From: Glycomyces albidus | Lineage (GTDB): Bacteria > Actinomycetota > Actinomycetes > Mycobacteriales > Micromonosporaceae | DNA length: 37,434 nucleotides | Assembly (NCBI RefSeq): GCF_009451885.1 | Contig: NZ_WIAO01000043.1 | Span: 1 to 37,434, forward strand | Reading direction: 5' to 3' | Part shown: piece after piece, positions 7,051-16,069 of the stretch | How positions within the stretch are numbered: position 1 is the stretch's first letter | Layout of the letters: each line of letters opens with the position of its first letter | Position numbers and translations under genes: made by a program | The notes under the pieces: generated by a model | The model's input: only the letters and a program-made list of their open reading frames with translations | The model's database searches: none | What the model was told of the DNA's origin: nothing

Positions 7051-9369
7051 CTAGAAGTCACCCGGCCACAGGTCGTCCTCCGCCTTCGGGGCCTCGGGGC
7101 CGAAGACCGTCGCCGTGACCGGGCCCTCGCCCGCCGCCAAGACCTTGTCGAGCAGCGTCAGCGCCCCGCGCTTGCTCAACGGCTCGTTCCCGTTGCCGCA
7201 CTTCGGGCTCTGAATGCACGAGGGGCACCCGGCCGCGCAGTCGCAGCCCGCGATCGCCTGGCGGGTCGCCGAGAGCCAGTCCGTCCACTTGCGGAACGCC
7301 TGCTCCGCGAAGCCCGCCCCGCCCGGGTGCCCGTCGTAGACGAAGACCGTCGGCAGCTCGGTGTCCATGTGCGCCGCCGTCGACAGCCCGCCGATGTCCC
7401 ACCGGTCGCAGGTGGCGATCAGCGGCAGCAGCCCGATCGAGGCGTGCTCGGCCGCATGCAGCGAACCCGCGAGGTCGCGCAGCCCATCGAGCGACTCCGG
7501 ATCCACCGTCCACCACACCGCCACCGTCCGCAGCGTCTGCGGCGGCAGGTCCAGCGCCTGCGTGTCGATCACCTCACCCGACGGCAGCCGGCGGCGCTGG
7601 TACGAGATGACGCACGACGTCACCTCCACCTCCCCCAGGCACAGCGTCACGTCGCCCATCTCCAGGCGCTCGCGCGTCGAGAGGATCTCCAGATGCGTGA
7701 TCTCCTGCGCGCTCGTCGTCCACGGCGGCTTCGCCGCGTGCACCAGCGCCAGGCCCTCGTCCAAGTCCAGGTCGTCCACCAGGTACGACTCGCCTTGGTG
7801 CAGGTACAGCGCGCCCCGGTGCACCAGCCGGTGCGACGCGGCCGCGTCCACGGTCCCGATCAGCCGGCCCGTGCTCGTCTCCGCGATGTCGACGCCCATC
7901 GGCCCCGAACCGCGCAGCGTCACCTCCGGGCGCTCCGACCCGACCCAGTAGTACCGGCCCCCGGCCCGCTTGCGCAGCAGCTTCTGCTCCACGAGCTGAT
8001 CGGCGACCTCGCGGCTGCCCGGGATCGACGCCAGGTCGGCCTCCTTGAGCGGCAGCTCCTCCGCCGCCAGGCACAGGTGCCCGGCCAGGACGTACGGATT
8101 CGACGGGTCGCACACGCTCGCCTCCACCGGCCGGTCGAAGATCGCCTCCGGATGGTGCACCAGGTACGTGTCGAGCGGGTCGTCCTTCGCGAGCATGACC
8201 GCGAGCGCCTCGGTGTCCCCGCGGCCCGCCCGCCCGATCTGCTGCCAGAACGACGCGAGCCGCCCCGGGTACCCGCACAGCAGCACCGCATCGAGGCCCG
8301 TCACGTCGATCCCCAGCTCCAGCGCGTTCGTCGTCGCCACCCCGAGCAGGCGACCCTCCCGCAGGTCCGCCTCCAGGTCGCGCCGGTGCTCGCGCAGGTA
8401 CCCGGCCCGGTACGCCGCGATCCGGCCCGCCGCCGGATCCGCACCCAGGCGCGACTTCGCCTCGGCCGCAACGATCTCCGCGCCCCGCCGCGACGGCACG
8501 AACGCGAGCGTGCGCACCCCGCGGCGCACCAGCTGCGCGAGCATCCGGGCGGTCTCGCTCAACGTCGACGCCTGCTGCGGCTCGCCGTCGATCTCGTACG
8601 TCACCGGCTCCCACAGCGCCACCGTCGCCCCCGGCGACGGCGACGAGTCCACCGTCACCGCCGTCGCGGGCCGTCCGGTGAGGACCGACAGCGACGCCGC
8701 CGGGTCGGCCGCGGTCGCGCTGGCCGCGATCACCGTCGGGTTCGCGCCGTAGTGCTCGGCCAGGCGCAGCAGCCGGCGCAGCGTCAGGGCGACGTGGGCG
8801 CCGAACACGCCCCGGTAGACGTGGCACTCGTCGACCACGACGTACTTGAGGTCCTTGAGCAGCGAGCGCCACATGCGGTGGCGGGGGAGCAGCGAGTGGT
8901 GGAGGAGGTCGGGGTTGGACAGGACCAGGTTCGCGAAGCGCTGGGCCCACTGCCGGTGCTCGAACGGCGTGTCGCCGTCGACGATGGCCGGGACGAGCCC
9001 GGGGACGGCGAACTCGGCCACGGCGCGGGCCTGGTCGGCCGCGAGCGCCTTGGTCGGCGCGAGGTACAGCGTGCGGCCGGGCCCTTCCGCGGCCGCCTCG
9101 GTGAGGACCGGCAGCAGGTAGGCGAGGCTCTTGCCGGAGGCCGTGCCGGTGGCGATCACGGTGTCGCGGCCTTCGAACGCGTGCGTGGCCGCTTCGGCCT
9201 GGTGCGGCCACGGGAGGGTGATCCCGGTGTCCTCCAAGGCTTTGCGCACCACGTCGGGGACCCATTCGGGCCAGGAGGCGCGCACGGACGCGCGGGCCGG
9301 GAGCTTCCGGACATGGCGCAGCCCGCCCTCGTCACTGTCGAGGGCGGCGATGAGCTGGTCCGCGGGCAT
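7051..9369 (-). CDS. DEAD/DEAH-box helicase with DUF1998 domain (MrfA-like)
   Basis: 772 residues. Walker A is ATGTASGKS (73-81), the DEAH-box equivalent is DECH (170-173), and motif VI is QQIGRAGRG. The C-terminal DUF1998 region ends with a cysteine cluster at 709, 711, 715, 718 and 724, likely a metal site. Family members such as B. subtilis MrfA (YprA) are 3'-5' helicases that help repair mitomycin-type DNA damage. A weak -10-like CATCAT lies six bases before ATG 9369, so it may be leaderless. It diverges from bldG, as I recall for the equivalent Streptomyces helicase gene. Role in DNA repair is inferred from the family. Confidence 0.9.
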   Translation of the reverse strand: MPADQLIAALDSDEGGLRHVRKLPARASVRASWPEWVPDVVRKALEDTGITLPWPHQAEAATHAFEGRDTVIATGTASGKSLAYLLPVLTEAAAEGPGRTLYLAPTKALAADQARAVAEFAVPGLVPAIVDGDTPFEHRQWAQRFANLVLSNPDLLHHSLLPRHRMWRSLLKDLKYVVVDECHVYRGVFGAHVALTLRRLLRLAEHYGANPTVIAASATAADPAASLSVLTGRPATAVTVDSSPSPGATVALWEPVTYEIDGEPQQASTLSETARMLAQLVRRGVRTLAFVPSRRGAEIVAAEAKSRLGADPAAGRIAAYRAGYLREHRRDLEADLREGRLLGVATTNALELGIDVTGLDAVLLCGYPGRLASFWQQIGRAGRGDTEALAVMLAKDDPLDTYLVHHPEAIFDRPVEASVCDPSNPYVLAGHLCLAAEELPLKEADLASIPGSREVADQLVEQKLLRKRAGGRYYWVGSERPEVTLRGSGPMGVDIAETSTGRLIGTVDAAASHRLVHRGALYLHQGESYLVDDLDLDEGLALVHAAKPPWTTSAQEITHLEILSTRERLEMGDVTLCLGEVEVTSCVISYQRRRLPSGEVIDTQALDLPPQTLRTVAVWWTVDPESLDGLRDLAGSLHAAEHASIGLLPLIATCDRWDIGGLSTAAHMDTELPTVFVYDGHPGGAGFAEQAFRKWTDWLSATRQAIAGCDCAAGCPSCIQSPKCGNGNEPLSKRGALTLLDKVLAAGEGPVTATVFGPEAPKAEDDLWPGDF

Positions 9370-9528
9370 CCTGCAATGATGCCGCAGCGGACCGACAACG
9401 CCGACGGGCCGACCCGCGGCGGCCGGTGGCGTCCGACCGCATACCGGTCATACGCTCCCGGCTCCGGTCCACTCGGAACGCAGTACGCTTATGGGCCAAG
9501 ACACACTCCAGCCAGCTAGGAGAACGGC

Positions 9529-9888
9529 GTGAGGGGAACTTCAGGCGACGGCGCGCCCGAGCCCGAACTGGGGCTGGGCCTGTCGACCGTCGGTGAGTAC
9601 GCGGTCATCAGCGTCACCGGCGAGATCGACATGTACACCGCCCCGCAGCTTCGCGAGGCGGTCCGCCAGCTCTCCTCCGAAGGCCGCATGCGGGTGGCCA
9701 TCGACCTGACCCCGACCGAGTTCTGCGACTCGACCGGCCTGGGCGTCCTCATCGGCGCCCGGCGCCGCCTCTCCGACGCCGGCGGCAGCCTGGTCGTCGT
9801 GTGCGCGAACCCCCGCATCCGCAAGCTCCTGGACCTCACGGGGCTCGACAAGGTCCTGGACGTCCGGGAAGCGGTGCCCGGCGAGTGA
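9529..9888 (+). CDS. bldG: BldG-type anti-sigma factor antagonist (STAS domain)
   Basis: 119 residues from GTG 9529, with AGGAG six bases upstream. One STAS domain covers nearly the whole protein: GEIDMYTAPQLREAV (31-45) and the phospho-acceptor motif CDSTGLGVL with Ser68. It closely follows the Streptomyces BldG pattern. BldG-type proteins bind anti-sigma factors when unphosphorylated and control development and stress regulons. The next gene overlaps by four bases (GTGA) and encodes the matching anti-sigma factor. TACGCT at 9484-9489 is a possible -10. Gene name assigned from sequence style plus synteny with helicase, anti-sigma factor, hppA and topA. Confidence 0.88.
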   Translation: MRGTSGDGAPEPELGLGLSTVGEYAVISVTGEIDMYTAPQLREAVRQLSSEGRMRVAIDLTPTEFCDSTGLGVLIGARRRLSDAGGSLVVVCANPRIRKLLDLTGLDKVLDVREAVPGE

Positions 9889-10400
9889 ACGGCTCCAAGC
9901 ACGACCGTGGCAGGCGACCGGAGCCGACGACGGTCCGGTTCGCCTTCACCCCGGCCGCCGCCTACGTGCGGGCCGCCCGGCTCGTCGCCGCCGACGTCGC
10001 GGCGCACGCGGGCGTGGCCACGGGGCTCCTCGACGAGGTGCGCCAAGCGGTGGGCGAGGCGTGCACGCGCGCGGTCCTGCGGCACCGCGACCGCGGACTG
10101 CTCGACCTCGTGCGCGTGGAGTTTTCGATCGGTGACCGTTTCGTTGCGAAAATCACCGACAACGCGCAGGATCTGCGCGCACGCTCCGGCGACCGGGTCG
10201 GCGCGGGCGCCGTCGGCGGCGATGCGCGAGCGAACGATCACGACGCGCTCGAAGAGGACACCCTCTCGGAGGAGATCACCCTCATCGTCCTCGGCGGACT
10301 GGTGGAAGACCTGGTGGTGACCGGTCCGACCGCCGACGGGGGCACCACGGTGCGCATGAGCTGGCCCCTGCCCGGGTCGGGCTCCGCGGCCGACCACTGA
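9885..10400 (+). CDS. BldG-partner anti-sigma factor (ApgA-like)
   Basis: 171 residues from GTG 9885, which overlaps the bldG stop (GTGA), so translation is coupled. The segment LLDEVRQAVGEACTRAVL corresponds to the N-box helix of RsbW/SpoIIAB-type kinases, and ITDNAQDL stands where the DxGxG ATP motif would be. Both are altered: Arg replaces the usual Asn and the Gly-rich lid is missing. As I recall, the Streptomyces protein next to BldG has the same CTRAV sequence. It may bind a sigma factor and BldG without efficient kinase activity. The long middle insert (about residues 98-125) is Asp/Ala/Gly-rich. Confidence 0.8.
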   Translation: MNGSKHDRGRRPEPTTVRFAFTPAAAYVRAARLVAADVAAHAGVATGLLDEVRQAVGEACTRAVLRHRDRGLLDLVRVEFSIGDRFVAKITDNAQDLRARSGDRVGAGAVGGDARANDHDALEEDTLSEEITLIVLGGLVEDLVVTGPTADGGTTVRMSWPLPGSGSAADH

Positions 10401-10460
10401 GGCCCCGGACACCCCGCCGCCGCGGCGTGACCGAACCCACTCCGAGCGCCCTCACATCGT

Positions 10461-10466
10461 TACACT
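10461..10466 (+). promoter_or_regulatory. candidate -10 TACACT for hppA
   Basis: TACACT is the best -10 in the 225-base gap before hppA. It would give a leader of about 150 bases, or nearly leaderless translation from the in-frame ATG 10476, nine bases downstream. Confidence 0.35.
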
Positions 10467-10571
10467 CCGCACGTTATGTCTGCCGCGTCGCCAAGCGCGG
10501 CAACGGCCGCGGGCCACCCGCACGCGGCCCTACCCGTGTCCGCGGAGGAGCGCGCCCTGCCAGCGCGGCCC

Positions 10572-10587
10572 CTCCGCCATGGCGGAG
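10572..10587. repeat. 16-bp palindrome in hppA leader
   Basis: CTCCGCCATGGCGGAG is a perfect palindrome 38 bases before the hppA start. In RNA it could form a short hairpin shortly before the Shine-Dalgarno, or it could be a dimeric protein site. Confidence 0.4.
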
Positions 10588-10625
10588 CTCGCGAGCCATG
10601 CCATGAATCTATTCGGAGGAACTAC

Positions 10626-12950
10626 ATGCATACGTTGCTCGCCAACGGCGACGAGGGCGTAGGCGCGCTCGAGGGCGCGAACCTCAGCCTGGTCGTGCTC
10701 GCGGCCGCACTGGCGCTGATCGCCCTCGGCGGCGCCGCGGCGCTCGTCAAGAGCATCCTGGGCGCCGGCACCGGCACCGACAAGATGCGGGAGATCTCCG
10801 GGGCCGTCCAGGAGGGCGCCTCGGCCTACCTGCGCCGCCAGTTCAAGGCGCTGGGGATCTTCGTCGTCATCGCCGTGGTCCTGCTCTTCCTGCTGCCTGC
10901 CGAGGGAGGGAACGACGTCCGCATCGGACGGAGCCTGTTCTTCATCGTCGGCGCCCTGTTCAGCTCGTTCATCGGCTGGGCGGGGATGAGCCTGGCGACC
11001 CGCGCGAACGTGCGCGTGGCCTCCGCGGCCCGCGACGGCGAACCGCGGAAGGCGATGCACCTGGCGTTCCGCACCGGCGGCGTGGTCGGGTTCCTCACCG
11101 TGGGCCTGGGTCTGCTGGGCGCCTCGGTGGTGGTGTTCATCTACAACGGCGACGCGCCCGTGGTCCTGGAGGGCTTCGGCTTCGGCGCCGCGCTCCTGGC
11201 CATGTTCATGCGGGTCGGCGGCGGCATCTTCACCAAGGCCGCCGACGTCGGCGCCGACCTGGTCGGCAAGGTCGAGCAGGGCATCCCCGAGGACGACCCG
11301 CGCAACCCGGCGACCATCGCCGACAACGTGGGCGACAACGTCGGCGACTGCGCCGGCATGGCCGCGGACCTGTTCGAGTCCTACGCGGTCGTGCTCGTCG
11401 CGAGCCTCATCCTGGGCCGGGCCGCCTTCGGCGAGACCGGCCTGGTGCTGCCGCTGCTGGTCGCCTCGGTCGGCATCGTCTGCGCGATCCTCGGCGTGAT
11501 CATCACCCGCATGCGCGCCTCCGACGCCTCGGGCCTGACCGCGATCAACCGCGCGTTCTACATCTCCGCGGTCGTGTCGGCCGCGCTGACGGCGGTCGCG
11601 GTGCTCATGTACGTCCCGGCCGAATGGTCGGCGCTGGGGACCGATGTGGACACGTCCGCGGTCCCGGTGGGCCCGCAGGTCCTCGCGATCGTCTCGGTCG
11701 TCATCGGCATCGCCCTGGCCGCCGCGATCATGTTCCTCACCGGCTACTACACCGACACCCGCTACAAGCCCACCCGGGCGGTCTCGGCCTCGACCCGCAC
11801 CGGCGCGGCCACGAACATCCTGTCGGGCTTCTCGCTCGGCCTGGAGTCGGCCGTGTACTCGGCGCTGCTCATCGCGGCCGCGGTGCTCGGCGCGTACCTG
11901 CTCGGCGGCGGCGAGATCCTCATCAGCCTGTTCGCGGTGGCCCTGGCCGGCTGCGGCCTGCTGACCACCGTCGGCGTCATCGTCGCGATGGACACCTTCG
12001 GGCCCATCAGCGACAACGCGCAGGGCATCGCCGAGATGTCCGGCGACGTCGAGGGCGACGCGGCGCGCACCCTCACCGACCTGGACGCGGTGGGCAACAC
12101 CACCAAGGCCATCACGAAGGGCATCGCGATCGCGACCGCGGTCCTGGCCGCGACCGCCCTGTTCGGCTCCTACACCGACGCCGTGGCCTCCGAGGGCCTC
12201 GCCGGCGCGGCCCTGTTCGAGACCTTGAACATCGCCGACCCGGCGAACATCGTGGGCTTCATCATCGGCGCGAGCGTCGTGTTCCTGTTCTCCGGCCTGG
12301 CGATCAACGCCGTGGCCCGCTCGGCGGGTGCGGTCGTCAACGAGGTCCGCGACCAGTTCGCGCGCTTCCCGGGGATCATGGAGGGCACGCAGCGGCCCGA
12401 GTACGGGCGCGTCGTCGACATCTGCACCCGCGACGCCCAGCGCGAGCTGGCGACCCCGGGCCTGCTGGCCATCACGGCGCCCATCGCGGTCGGCTTCGGC
12501 CTCGGCGTGGGCCCGCTCGCGGCCTACCTCGCGGGCGCGATCGCGACCGGTGTGCTCATGGCGATCCTCCTGGCGAACTCGGGCGGCGCCTGGGACAACG
12601 CGAAGAAGGACGTCGAGGACGGCAACCACGGCGGCAAGGGCTCCGAGGCCCACGCCGCGGCGGTCATCGGCGACACCGTCGGCGACCCGTTCAAGGACAC
12701 CGCCGGCCCGGCCATCAACCCGCTCCTCAAGGTCATGAACCTGGTGAGCCTCATCATCGCCCCGGCCGTGGTCGTCTACACGGTCGAGGGCGTCGGCGCC
12801 GAGGCCGACGGCCCCGTCCGCTGGATCATCGCCGGCCTCGCCGTGGCCGCCCTGGTCGCCGCGATCCTCGTCTCCAAGCGCCGCTCGTCGGTGGTGGAGG
12901 CGGGGGAAGCCCGCGCCCGGGACGAGCGTGAGTCGGTCGAGGTCGGCTAG
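10626..12950 (+). CDS. hppA: K+-independent membrane proton-pumping pyrophosphatase
   Basis: 774 residues from ATG 10626, preceded by GGAGGA. The protein hydrolyses pyrophosphate to pump protons out of the cytoplasm. It has about 16 hydrophobic helices. The pyrophosphate-binding motif DVGADLVGKVE is at 207-217, followed by the Asp-rich DNVGDNVGDCAGMAADL. GNTTKAITK carries Lys494 where K+-dependent enzymes have Ala, so this is the K+-independent class. The last cytoplasmic motifs (DNAKKDVEDG, GDTVGDPFKDTAGP) are intact. The frame is open for 50 codons farther upstream to ATG 10476, but that stretch is not like the family. A strong terminator follows. Confidence 0.95.
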   Translation: MHTLLANGDEGVGALEGANLSLVVLAAALALIALGGAAALVKSILGAGTGTDKMREISGAVQEGASAYLRRQFKALGIFVVIAVVLLFLLPAEGGNDVRIGRSLFFIVGALFSSFIGWAGMSLATRANVRVASAARDGEPRKAMHLAFRTGGVVGFLTVGLGLLGASVVVFIYNGDAPVVLEGFGFGAALLAMFMRVGGGIFTKAADVGADLVGKVEQGIPEDDPRNPATIADNVGDNVGDCAGMAADLFESYAVVLVASLILGRAAFGETGLVLPLLVASVGIVCAILGVIITRMRASDASGLTAINRAFYISAVVSAALTAVAVLMYVPAEWSALGTDVDTSAVPVGPQVLAIVSVVIGIALAAAIMFLTGYYTDTRYKPTRAVSASTRTGAATNILSGFSLGLESAVYSALLIAAAVLGAYLLGGGEILISLFAVALAGCGLLTTVGVIVAMDTFGPISDNAQGIAEMSGDVEGDAARTLTDLDAVGNTTKAITKGIAIATAVLAATALFGSYTDAVASEGLAGAALFETLNIADPANIVGFIIGASVVFLFSGLAINAVARSAGAVVNEVRDQFARFPGIMEGTQRPEYGRVVDICTRDAQRELATPGLLAITAPIAVGFGLGVGPLAAYLAGAIATGVLMAILLANSGGAWDNAKKDVEDGNHGGKGSEAHAAAVIGDTVGDPFKDTAGPAINPLLKVMNLVSLIIAPAVVVYTVEGVGAEADGPVRWIIAGLAVAALVAAILVSKRRSSVVEAGEARARDERESVEVG

Positions 12951-13005
12951 CGGCCGCGCCCGGTGACCGCGCCCGAGCGGCGCGGTTCCGGGCCTGTATG
13001 ACGGC

Positions 13006-13036
13006 GTGTGCCCCGTTCCAATGGAACGGGGCACAC
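13006..13036 (+). terminator. hairpin terminator after hppA
   Basis: GTGTGCCCCGTTCCA (13006-13020) pairs perfectly with TGGAACGGGGCACAC (13022-13036) around one base. It lies 55 bases after the hppA stop and separates hppA from topA. Confidence 0.8.
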
Positions 13037-13106
13037 TCATACTCAGGGGACGTGTTGCGGAAGCGTGAGCTACCGTAACGAATCGAGCGCATTTTCCGAG
13101 TGAACG

Positions 13107-15872
13107 GTGGGAGCAGTGCCGGATATCAAACGCCTGGTCATTGTCGAATCCCCGGCGAAGGCCAAGACGATCGCCTCGTACCTCGGTGCCGGCTACATCG
13201 TCGACTCCTCCCTCGGGCACATCCGCGACCTCCCTCGCAGTGCGAAGGAGATCCCGGCGAAGTACAAGGACAAGGCGTGGTCCCGGCTGGGCGTGGACGT
13301 CGACAACGACTTCGCGCCGCTGTACATCGTCAACCCCGACCGCTCGGCGCACGTGAAGAAGCTCAAGGGCTACCTCGCCGAGGTCGACGAGCTCTTCCTC
13401 GCCACCGATGAGGACCGCGAGGGGGAGGCCATCGCCTGGCACCTCCTGGAGACCCTGAAGCCGAAGATCCCGGTCAAGCGGATGGTCTTCCACGAGATCA
13501 CCCCGCAGGCCATCGCCGAGGCGGCCGCGAACCCGCGCGAGCTCAACCAGGACCTCGTCGACGCCCAGGAGGCCCGGCGCATCCTCGACCGCCTCTACGG
13601 CTACGAGGTCAGCCCGGTCCTGTGGAAGAAGGTCATGCCGCGCCTGTCGGCCGGCCGCGTCCAGTCGGTCGCGACCCGGCTCATCGTCGAGCGCGAGCGC
13701 GCCCGCATGGCGTTCCGCTCCGCCGACTACTGGGACGTCACCGCGAACCTCGCGACTGCGGACGACCAGCGGTTCAAGGCCACCCTGATCGCCGTGGACG
13801 GCGACCGGGTCGCCACCGGCAAGGACTTCGACGCGGCCACCGGCACCGCCAAGGGCAACGTCGTCCACCTCGACGAGCAGGGCGCGCGCGGGCTGGCCGG
13901 GCGCCTGGAAGGGCGCGACTTCACCGTCCTCAAGGTCGACAAGAAGCCGTACCGGCGCCGCCCCTACCCGCCGTTCATCACCTCGACGCTGCAGCAGGAG
14001 GCCGGCCGCAAGCTCCGGCTCTCGAGCGCGCAGGTGATGCGGGTCGCCCAGCGGCTGTACGAGAACGGCCACATCACGTATATGCGGACCGACTCGACGA
14101 ACCTGTCGGCGACGGCGATCAACGCCGCCCGCGCGCAGGCCGCCGAGCTGTACGGCGCCCAGTACGTGCCGGCCGAGCCGCGCCACTACGCGAGGAAGGT
14201 GAAGAACGCGCAGGAGGCGCACGAGGCCATCCGGCCCGCCGGGGACCAGTTCAAGACCCCGACGCAGCTGCGCGGCCAGCTCTCGGCCGAGGAGTACCGC
14301 GTCTACGAGCTCATCTGGCGGCGCACCCTCGCCTCGCAGATGGTCGACGCGACCGGGAACTCGACGTCCGTGCGGGCCCGCGCGGTGACGACCTCGGGGG
14401 AGGAGGCCGACTTCGGCGCCTCCGGCAAGACCATCACGAACCCGGGCTTCCTGCTCGCCTACGTCGAGTCGATCGAGGAGGGCGACGCCGACGACGCGGA
14501 GAAGCGCCTCCCCGAGCTGGCCGAGCGGCAGCACCTGGCCGAGCGCGGCCTCGAAGCGGCCGGGCACACCACCCAGCCGCCGGCCCGCTACACCGAGGCG
14601 AGCCTGGTCAAGGCGCTCGAGGAGCGCGGCATCGGCCGCCCGTCGACGTACGCGTCGATCATGCAGACCATCCAGGACCGCGAGTACGTGTTCAAGAAGG
14701 GCCAGGCGCTCGTGCCGGCGTTCCGCGCGTTCGCGGTCGTCGGGCTCCTCGAGCGGCACTTCCCGCGCCTGATCGACTACGACTTCACCGCGGGCATGGA
14801 GAACGAGCTCGACGAGGTCGCCGCCGGGCAGGAGTCCCGCGAGGAGTTCCTGCGCAAGTTCTACTTCGGCGGCCAGGACAAGGAGGGCACCGTCGCGGCC
14901 TCGGGCGGGCTGCGGCACATGGTCGAGGAGGAGCTCGCCAAGATCGACGCCCGCCAGGTGAACTCGATCCCGCTCCACACCGACGAGCAGCAGCGCCAGG
15001 TCGTCGCCCGCGTCGGCCGGTACGGGCCCTACCTCGAGCGGACCACGCCGGCGCAGGCCGAGGCCGGCGAGCCGGGCGAGCGCGTCTCGGTCCCCGAGTC
15101 CGTGGCCCCCGACGAGCTGACCCCCGCGAAGGTCGAGGAGCTGTACGAGCTCGGCTCGGCCGAGGGCGAGCTCGGCACCCACCCCGAGACCGGCGAGCCG
15201 GTGTTCGCCAAGAGCGGCCGGTACGGCCCGTACGTGACGAGCGGCGAGAAGTCCTCGTCGCTGCTGACCGGGCAGAAGCTCTCCGAGCTGACGCTCGACG
15301 ACGCCGTGAAGCTGCTGACGCTGCCGCGCCTGGTCGGCAAGGACGCCGAGGGCGAGGAGATCCGCACCGGCCTGGGCCCGCACGGCCCGTACGTGAAGAA
15401 GGGCCGCGACTACCGGTCGCTCGACCGCGAGGAGCAGCTGTTCACGCTCACGCTCGAGGAGGCCGAGAAGCTGCTCGCGCAGCCGAAGTCGCGCGGGCGC
15501 CAGCAGCGGGCGCAGACCCTGCTCAAGGAGCTCGGCCCCGACCCGGTCACCGGGAAGGAGGTCACGCTCAAGGACGGGCGCTTCGGCCCGTACGTGACCG
15601 ACGGCGAGACCAACGCCTCGATCCGCAAGACCGACTCGGTCGAGGACCTGACGATCGACCGCGCCGCCGAGCTGCTCGCCGAGCGGCGAGAGAAGGTCGC
15701 CTCGGGCGCGGTCCCGGCGAAGAAGACCGCGAAGAAGGCGGCCAAGAAGACCGCCGCGAAGAAGACGGCGAAGAAGGCGACGGCCAAGAAGACGGCCGCC
15801 AAGAAGACCGCGGTGAAGAAGACCGCGGTCAAGAAGACGGCCGCGAAGAAGGCCGCGAAGAAGGCCGAGTAG
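13107..15872 (+). CDS. topA: DNA topoisomerase I (type IA) with lysine-rich tail
   Basis: 921 residues. The TOPRIM domain starts with VIVESPAKAKT (11-21) and has the metal-binding DEDREGEA (101-108). The catalytic tyrosine is Tyr325 in ITYMRTDS, and GRPSTYASIMQTIQ marks the core end. The enzyme relaxes negative supercoils by single-strand passage. The C-terminal half has repeated GRYGPYV / RFGPYV blocks but no zinc-finger cysteine sets, as in other actinobacterial TopA. From about residue 872 a Lys/Ala/Thr tail runs to the end. The start could be GTG 13107 or GTG 13116; the GGTGG at 13106-13110 better serves the second. Confidence 0.96.
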   Translation: MGAVPDIKRLVIVESPAKAKTIASYLGAGYIVDSSLGHIRDLPRSAKEIPAKYKDKAWSRLGVDVDNDFAPLYIVNPDRSAHVKKLKGYLAEVDELFLATDEDREGEAIAWHLLETLKPKIPVKRMVFHEITPQAIAEAAANPRELNQDLVDAQEARRILDRLYGYEVSPVLWKKVMPRLSAGRVQSVATRLIVERERARMAFRSADYWDVTANLATADDQRFKATLIAVDGDRVATGKDFDAATGTAKGNVVHLDEQGARGLAGRLEGRDFTVLKVDKKPYRRRPYPPFITSTLQQEAGRKLRLSSAQVMRVAQRLYENGHITYMRTDSTNLSATAINAARAQAAELYGAQYVPAEPRHYARKVKNAQEAHEAIRPAGDQFKTPTQLRGQLSAEEYRVYELIWRRTLASQMVDATGNSTSVRARAVTTSGEEADFGASGKTITNPGFLLAYVESIEEGDADDAEKRLPELAERQHLAERGLEAAGHTTQPPARYTEASLVKALEERGIGRPSTYASIMQTIQDREYVFKKGQALVPAFRAFAVVGLLERHFPRLIDYDFTAGMENELDEVAAGQESREEFLRKFYFGGQDKEGTVAASGGLRHMVEEELAKIDARQVNSIPLHTDEQQRQVVARVGRYGPYLERTTPAQAEAGEPGERVSVPESVAPDELTPAKVEELYELGSAEGELGTHPETGEPVFAKSGRYGPYVTSGEKSSSLLTGQKLSELTLDDAVKLLTLPRLVGKDAEGEEIRTGLGPHGPYVKKGRDYRSLDREEQLFTLTLEEAEKLLAQPKSRGRQQRAQTLLKELGPDPVTGKEVTLKDGRFGPYVTDGETNASIRKTDSVEDLTIDRAAELLAERREKVASGAVPAKKTAKKAAKKTAAKKTAKKATAKKTAAKKTAVKKTAVKKTAAKKAAKKAE
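15720..15869 (+). repeat. AAGAAG-type repeats encoding the TopA lysine tail
   Basis: Reiterated GCGAAGAAG / GTCAAGAAG / GCCAAGAAG units encode KKTA and KKAA motifs over about 50 residues. Low-complexity tails of this kind in Streptomyces and mycobacterial TopA raise DNA binding and processivity. Unit number may vary between strains. Confidence 0.75.
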
Positions 15873-15873
15873 C

Positions 15874-15897
15874 GCGGGCGGCCCGCGGGCCGCCCGC
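15874..15897 (+). terminator. 24-bp palindrome after topA
   Basis: Bases 15874-15885 are the exact reverse complement of 15886-15897 (centre GGCCCGCGGGCC), starting one base after the topA stop. It has no T-tract and is a likely terminator. Confidence 0.7.
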
Positions 15898-15926
15898 CGC
15901 CGTTCGGTGCTCTGCGTCCACCTCCG

Positions 15927-15945
15927 GTTCAATGCTCCGTAAACT
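15927..15945 (+). promoter_or_regulatory. candidate promoter GTTCAA...TAAACT
   Basis: TAAACT (15940-15945) is a plausible -10, with GTTCAA at 15927-15932. The same two blocks recur before the LicC-like gene, with four rather than six bases between them. It would leave a leader of roughly 115 bases before the glycosyltransferase ATG 16070. The rest of 15946-16069 shows no feature. Confidence 0.3.
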
Positions 15946-16069
15946 GGCGTACAGGCCGGTGCAACCCGATCAGGTCGCCGGCGCGTCAAGGCAGTGCGGG
16001 CCCGGGCGCCGGGCCCCGGCCGTCCGTCGTGCCCGATGGCGGCACTCTTCGAAAGCGAGCTTCGAGCAC

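Noticed and set aside
15720..15869. Frameshift or expansion artefact at the topA end
   Set aside because: Frame is kept to the stop and a lysine-rich tail is normal for actinobacterial TopA.
10530..15989. Very long minus-strand open frame (over 1,800 codons) opposite hppA and topA
   Set aside because: Its product is low-complexity Arg/Gly/Asp/Leu-rich and mirrors codons of two certain plus-strand genes; a typical shadow in high-G+C DNA.
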